Of a stretch of DNA of 64,000 nt, positions 59,938 through 64,000 are shown piece after piece. The position numbers were made by a program, and so were the translations under genes. The DNA comes from Pseudarthrobacter enclensis (GTDB lineage Bacteria; Actinomycetota; Actinomycetes; Actinomycetales; Micrococcaceae), in NCBI RefSeq assembly GCF_030811655.1, contig NZ_JAUSRE010000003.1, forward strand, positions 239,328 to 303,327, in the 5' to 3' direction. The notes below the pieces were generated by a model. The model was given only the letters and a program-made list of their open reading frames with translations, did not search any database and was not told where the DNA came from. How positions within the stretch are numbered: position 1 is the stretch's first letter; every line of letters begins with the position of its first letter.

Positions 59938-61323
59938 CTACCGGTACCCGTCCACGATCGCTGCGGCGATCTCCTTATAGGCCCGCCGTGTCTCCGGCTT
60001 CAGTACGTCCAGAGTGACCAAGTCTCCGTCGGCAACGCCGCGGTCGTGCGGCACCGCAATGAGTTCGCGGCAGATACCGGACAGATGTTCCTCGATGGCG
60101 TCCTTATCCACGCGGGAAGACACCTCGTCCTTGTCCGTGATAACCACGATCGCGTTGCGGGCCAGGTCCTCGTAGCCGTGACTGGCGAGCCAGTGCAGAG
60201 TGCTGCGGGCGCGCTTGGCGCCGGACACCGCATAGCCGGCGGCGATCACCAGGTTGTCGGCCGACTGAAGGATTCCGCTCATCGCGTTGTGGGTCACGCC
60301 GGTACCGCAGTCGGTCAGCACTACGGAGTAGTAGCTGGAAATGAGCTTGCGGATCCGCAGGTACTCCTCCGCCGTCAAAGAGTCCGAAACCTCCGGGTCC
60401 TGCTCCCCCGCGATGAGGTGGAGACGGCCTGCGTGGTGCATGTACCGGGCAAGCGAGGTCAGGGAATCGATTGACTCGATGTTTTCAAGCAGGTCGGTGA
60501 TCGTCCGGGGGCTGGACTGCTGGTAGATTCCCTCCCCGAGGGCGCGTTCCACGAGGTCGCCGGAGTCCGGGTTGGCGTCGATGGCGCATGGAGCGTCTCC
60601 GCGGTATTCAGCGAGGGTCAGGCCAACACCCACTGTGGTGGACGTCTTGCCGATACCGCCCTTGAGACTCAGGACCGCGGTGTTGTAGCTGCCCTGAAGC
60701 TGTCGGGAAATGCGGCGCGCAAGTTCGTCCTCCTGGCGCTGTTTCGGTCCCGGGCCGAGGTTCCAGGCGCCGCCGGTCAGGTTGTAGAGCGCACCACGGA
60801 AACCCCCTACCGGCCGCGGCTTCTGTTCCTTGACGAACAGGCCGGGTGAGCTGATGAAGTCCGGCATGGGGCTGTCCGCGATCTCGTCGGCCACGGTGGG
60901 CCGGCTGCGGCGGAAGGACGGAGTTTCGGCGGGAGCGGTAGCCGGCGGAACTGCAGTCTGGGGGGCCGTCTCATTGGGCGCGGGGGACGGAACAGATGCA
61001 ATGGGTCCGGGCTCCGAATTTAGTCCCGGCTGCCGTGCCGGTGGCAGAGGCTGCGCGGGAGCCGAGGGGGTAGCACCTGAAGGCGCGTACGACGGCTTGG
61101 TAGCGTCAGCCGCAGCAGCCGCTTCCGCCCATGAGGATCGGCGTGTCACTGGCTTGCCAGCGTCGTTGGAACTGGATGTTTCGGGGGTTACGGCTGGCAT
61201 GGTTCCTGTCCAGGCATCCTGAACTGAGCCGTCGGCACGACGAAGGTCGCGGCGTCGGCGCAGTTGCGGCTGCCCTGCATCCTCTGCTTGGGCGCCTGCA
61301 TTCTGATCCGCCGGATCTGGCAT
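59938..61323 (-). CDS. ParA/MinD-like ATPase with long Pro/Ala-rich N-terminus
   Basis: A 461-residue protein. The first 170 residues are Pro/Ala/Ser-rich and probably disordered. The ATPase domain begins near 215 with the deviant Walker A NTAVLSLKGGIGKTSTTVGV, then DANPDSGDLVERAL (Walker A' and switch) and YSVVLTDCGTGVTHN. The layout matches EspI-type ATPases found beside mycobacterial type VII secretion genes, and also flagellar or septum MinD proteins. Two tiny membrane proteins lie directly upstream. No ESX core gene is in the window. Confidence 0.85.
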   Translation of the reverse strand: MPDPADQNAGAQAEDAGQPQLRRRRDLRRADGSVQDAWTGTMPAVTPETSSSNDAGKPVTRRSSWAEAAAAADATKPSYAPSGATPSAPAQPLPPARQPGLNSEPGPIASVPSPAPNETAPQTAVPPATAPAETPSFRRSRPTVADEIADSPMPDFISSPGLFVKEQKPRPVGGFRGALYNLTGGAWNLGPGPKQRQEDELARRISRQLQGSYNTAVLSLKGGIGKTSTTVGVGLTLAEYRGDAPCAIDANPDSGDLVERALGEGIYQQSSPRTITDLLENIESIDSLTSLARYMHHAGRLHLIAGEQDPEVSDSLTAEEYLRIRKLISSYYSVVLTDCGTGVTHNAMSGILQSADNLVIAAGYAVSGAKRARSTLHWLASHGYEDLARNAIVVITDKDEVSSRVDKDAIEEHLSGICRELIAVPHDRGVADGDLVTLDVLKPETRRAYKEIAAAIVDGYR

Positions 61324-61420
61324 TGTCTATCCCCCGGACGTTCGGCAAACGGTTCTGCGGCACTGGTTCAATGTGTAAGTCTAGGGGGTCCGGAAGAATC
61401 TCCTGCTCAGTCTTCGCAGG

Positions 61421-61540
61421 TCAATGGTGGACGAGCGCGGCGGACACGACGACTGCCGTGACGACTAGGAGAATGGCAAGGATGGCGTAGCCCACCCACT
61501 TCGGGCGGCCTTTGTGGGGGTTGATGTCGACATAGGGCAT
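61421..61540 (-). CDS. 39-residue membrane miniprotein
   Basis: MPYVDINPHKGRPKWVGYAI then a hydrophobic helix and HH at the end. The ATG lies two bases after the stop of the upstream miniprotein, so the two are coupled. It sits just upstream of the ParA-like gene on the same strand. Function unknown. Confidence 0.55.
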   Translation of the reverse strand: MPYVDINPHKGRPKWVGYAILAILLVVTAVVVSAALVHH

Positions 61541-61542
61541 GG

Positions 61543-61695
61543 TCAGCGTTGATTACCTCTGGGTGCGGGTGCTGGCCGGATGGGGATCCGGAGTGCGCGG
61601 CGCCTAAGCCGCAGTATTTGGTACAGGACGGCGAATGGAACCAGCAGGGTGCCAAGCAGTGCGGTGAGCGCCAGGGCGTAGTCCGAAAAAGCCAC
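61543..61695 (-). CDS. 50-residue membrane miniprotein
   Basis: Starts with GTG and GGAGG upstream, MAFSDYALALTALLGTLLVP then a basic tail RLRRRALRIPIRPAPAPRG. One membrane helix with a positive cytoplasmic end. It is the first gene of a unit with the 39-residue miniprotein and perhaps the ParA-like ATPase. Unknown function. Confidence 0.55.
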   Translation of the reverse strand: MAFSDYALALTALLGTLLVPFAVLYQILRLRRRALRIPIRPAPAPRGNQR

Positions 61696-62400
61696 AAAAT
61701 CCTCCGTTGGTAAGCAGTCTTTCTATTCCCCACCTCGAACCACCCAATCATGGGTCAACGGAATTGACAAATTGAGTCATAAGTCTCAAAGCGGAGTACC
61801 CCCGTGCATTACAGCCGGGTACCAGTGCAGTCCAGCAGTGCGGCGGGGGCGACCAGGTCCGGTCAAGGTTTGCTCGACTGCAATTGTTCGGGACGTATAC
61901 CAGAAGCGCATGGCACTTAGTCGCTTTGTTGGGGGGGTATTGCGTATGGACTTGAGGCGGTGGCTGAGGCGGTGGCTATGGTTTAGGGTCCGGCCCGTCG
62001 CGAAGCTGGACCTTCCGCCATGTTCTCGCCGACTCTCAGGCGAGCCGCGGCGGAGGCGTTGACTACAACCCACTCCTTCGGGCTAGCTCACGAAGGCGCT
62101 CGTCGAGCCCGCGAGGCCTTGGGCCGCGCTTCTGGATATAGCCTTCAATCGTCCTGCAGTCACGGCACCCGATCCCAGCCAGCCGATGGCCACCAACCGC
62201 TAACTGCTCCTTTGGTGACGTCACTTGCGACCTATCAGGGGTACATCGACTTTGCCAAGACTCACCGTCGCTATCTGAGACTCACGGTCGACCAGATCGT
62301 CACGTGAAGGGCGCCAAGCACCCGGACGTCGACTTCGTCGGCTCAGTCAACGTCTTCAACCACACTAACGCAGGGAACGCCAATCAAATCCGTGTGCAGG
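61696..62400. other. Gene-poor, partly decayed stretch
   Basis: I find no intact gene in 705 bases. Composition is lower in GC than in most of the window. A short plus-strand frame ending just before 62417 reads HPDVDFVGSVNVFNHTNAG then VMGGH and stop, which looks like the end of a real protein. Upstream, frames such as YIDFAKTHRRYLRLTVDQIV are interrupted. The simplest reading is a pseudogene remnant left by mobile DNA, but I cannot name it. Confidence 0.4.
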
Positions 62401-63840
62401 TTATGGGCGGCCATTAAGTGCGACCGTTCTATCCTCGCTAGTTCTTGAAGGCGCCCGGAGTAGCTTGGATTTCCAATAGGCATCCGGTGGGCGGACCCCG
62501 CGTGGATTTTCTGCAATAGGCTGCAGGCGGTGTTCGCTCTTGGACGATGCCAAGAGTACGGTTACGACCACTAGCAGGGCACCGTTCAAGGAAGCGGTGG
62601 AAATGTTCAGTGGAGTCTCCACAGCAAAACGCGATACGAAGACCGCCACCACTGCAACCAGACCGGCGCGTGTAGGGTGATGACCCACTCGGAGCGCGTA
62701 GCCAGTCAGTGCAACCAGGAAGACTGTCAATATCATCAGGCCGACAACCCCACGCTCTACCAATGTTTGAACGAACTGATTGTGAGCATTCGATGAGCTG
62801 ATCAAGTTACCAAGGCCAAGCACACTCGACCTGTATTCAAGATCGAACGACCGTGGCCCGGTACCGAATACAGGGTTCCGGCTAACTGCACCCAAAGCGT
62901 TCGCCCAGATAGTTGTGCGACCGTTCAGAGTGGAGATATCGCCGCCTGCCGACCAATGCGTCAAGGCGTCGAATACGTTCTCCAAGAGAGTCGACGCGGC
63001 CAACAGGCTAATCATGACGACGGGCAAAAGGATCATCACCCAACGCGCCCCTGAGCGAAACGTGAGATACAACAGGAGCCCTATCGCTGCACTTAGCCAT
63101 GCGCCCCGTGATTGTGTTCCGAGAAGAGCCACTACGGCTGCGACCAGGTGCCAAATGCGAGGACGCTTCAAGCCCTCCATCCTCACAAGCTCAACGATCA
63201 CAGCCAGCGCCGCCACAGTGCCCATACCGTTCGGATGGGTGGTCACGCCCGCGAGCTGGGAGAATCCATACCAGGTTCTTCCTTGCCCATCCCAGAACGC
63301 AATCTGCGGAGCAACCACAGCCAGGACGAGGCTCAGATAGACGTAAATACGCAGGGTAGCCCTGCTGAGCCGCAACGCCGTGGCGAACGTCATAGCGCTT
63401 GCGGCGAGGACACCAGTCACGGCAAGCGCCGGGTAGAACAGGTCTATGCTGGCACGCTGAAAGTTGATAAGCGACGACACCCAACCGACTACGGCATAAG
63501 CGACCAAAGCAACAGCGGCAGCAGGATACGGCAAAACAACCCGAGTCCTGATAATGGCGAGCAGCACCACAGCCACGAGAAAGAAGTACCCCACGCCCTT
63601 GATGATGGCCGACACCGTTGGGCTCTGAGGCGCATCCGAGAACTCAGTAAATCCACTAGCGCCGCCAGTTCGGGGGGACAGAAGAGTAACGACAATTGGA
63701 GAGAGCGTTGCCGTCATGAATAAAGCCGCCGCCATCAACCGCCGCCGCTTGTCGCGCTCAGCTGTCACGAATCGCAACGCATAAAAGCCTGCGAAAAAAA
63801 TGGCGAGCATTCCGCCCACGACACCAACGATTAGAGCCAT
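62401..63840 (-). CDS. O-antigen ligase/polymerase-like membrane protein
   Basis: A 479-residue protein with about ten to twelve helices and a long periplasm-type loop. The Wzy_C-type region includes TQSRGAWLSAAIGLLLYLTF, HWSAGGDISTLNGRTTIWAN and NAHNQFVQTLVERGVVGLMI, the family's conserved R/H-rich external loop. It probably polymerises or ligates a surface polysaccharide. Codon choice and base composition differ from neighbours, with more A and T, suggesting transfer. Nearby polymer-synthesis genes are absent from the window. Confidence 0.85.
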   Translation of the reverse strand: MALIVGVVGGMLAIFFAGFYALRFVTAERDKRRRLMAAALFMTATLSPIVVTLLSPRTGGASGFTEFSDAPQSPTVSAIIKGVGYFFLVAVVLLAIIRTRVVLPYPAAAVALVAYAVVGWVSSLINFQRASIDLFYPALAVTGVLAASAMTFATALRLSRATLRIYVYLSLVLAVVAPQIAFWDGQGRTWYGFSQLAGVTTHPNGMGTVAALAVIVELVRMEGLKRPRIWHLVAAVVALLGTQSRGAWLSAAIGLLLYLTFRSGARWVMILLPVVMISLLAASTLLENVFDALTHWSAGGDISTLNGRTTIWANALGAVSRNPVFGTGPRSFDLEYRSSVLGLGNLISSSNAHNQFVQTLVERGVVGLMILTVFLVALTGYALRVGHHPTRAGLVAVVAVFVSRFAVETPLNISTASLNGALLVVVTVLLASSKSEHRLQPIAENPRGVRPPDAYWKSKLLRAPSRTSEDRTVALNGRP

Positions 63841-63905
63841 CCCCCAACCTTCCCTGATCAGGATTTATCGTACCGGGCATCAGGGACACGTAAGACCGGT
63901 CTGAC

Positions 63906-64000
63906 CTAGGGCGTGTCTCCTAAAGCTGTCAGCCAGATGCTGATGGCCCGGAGGACTGCTCCGCCGCGGTAGGTGAGGGCAAGTTTGTCGTATCGGGTTG
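63906..64000 (-). CDS. IS5-family transposase, C-terminal end (partial)
   Basis: Only the last 30 residues are inside the window: RYDKLALTYRGGAVLRAISI followed by WLTALGDTP and a TAG. These are the closing residues of an IS5-family (IS427-type) transposase. The rest lies beyond the right edge. The stop codon falls at the element's boundary, partly in flanking sequence. It may be intact or truncated outside the window. Confidence 0.8.
   Translation of the reverse strand, partial: TRYDKLALTYRGGAVLRAISIWLTALGDTP
63909..64000. mobile_element. End of an IS5-family insertion sequence
   Basis: The element end is taken as GGGCGTGTCTCCTAAAG, similar to the terminal inverted repeat of IS427-type elements, next to TA (a likely target duplication). 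The other end is outside the window, so boundaries are provisional. Confidence 0.65.

Noticed and set aside
1..64000. CRISPR arrays, rRNA or tRNA genes
   Set aside because: No regularly spaced direct repeats and no cloverleaf or conserved rRNA sequence was noticed on reading both strands; a tRNAscan-SE and CRISPR-finder run would settle this.

Overview
The window is GC-rich DNA from an actinobacterium. Gene content and style point to the Micrococcaceae, most likely Arthrobacter or Pseudarthrobacter: paired GAF-ANTAR regulators, many GTG/TTG starts, LCP and FtsW/RodA wall genes, a Lrp-linked keto acid dehydrogenase and YcnI/CopC. This is an inference from gene families, not a database match. 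I see no tRNA, rRNA or CRISPR array.

Layout. 1-4.1 kb: the 5' part of thioredoxin reductase, small unknown proteins, a MarR regulator and a GAF-ANTAR protein. 4.1-8.4 kb: an MFS exporter translationally coupled to an FtsW/RodA paralogue, then an LCP-family wall-polymer ligase. 8.4-12.5 kb: a CmtR-like metal sensor with a CDF exporter, an acyltransferase-3, a second GAF-ANTAR protein and a VOC protein. 12.6-17.6 kb: an FAD monooxygenase, a DGPF/ECF42 sigma-factor pair, and a YtrA-type GntR repressor with an SdpI-like membrane protein. 17.8-22.4 kb: a branched-chain keto acid dehydrogenase operon (E1a-E1b-E2) divergent from a Lrp regulator. 22.4-26.4 kb: a drug-type MFS exporter divergent from its MarR, then lgt and a DMT transporter. 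26.5-32 kb: a class A PBP and a two-gene unit of repetitive peptide plus M50 membrane protease. 32-38 kb: DedA, hemerythrin, a Ca/cation exchanger, a lipoprotein, then an export/anchoring group (CHRD-like surface protein, class F sortase, cupredoxin lipoprotein, TatB-like). 38-43 kb: two more FtsW/RodA paralogues, DUF2127, PAP2 phosphatase and UppP. 43-50 kb: a channel-like membrane protein, a two-repeat secreted protein, a class II amidotransferase, glutamate decarboxylase and a frameshifted GT2 glycosyltransferase. 50.3-53.8 kb: a four-gene exported-protein cassette whose signal peptides end in AYAYW/AYAFW. 53.8-59.4 kb: a YdeI-like protein, a lipid kinase, IPP isomerase and a YcnI/CopC copper group. 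59.4-64 kb: a ParA/MinD-like ATPase with two tiny membrane proteins, a lower-GC stretch with an O-antigen-ligase-like gene, and the end of an IS5-family element.

A cell-envelope theme runs through the window: three SEDS-type FtsW/RodA paralogues, a PBP, LCP, Lgt, UppP, PAP2, sortase, TatB-like and secreted repeat proteins. The least explained units are the M50 protease with its Ala/Asn repeat peptide (28884-31997) and the AYAYW cassette (50320-53755). The right end shows the clearest signs of transfer and decay.
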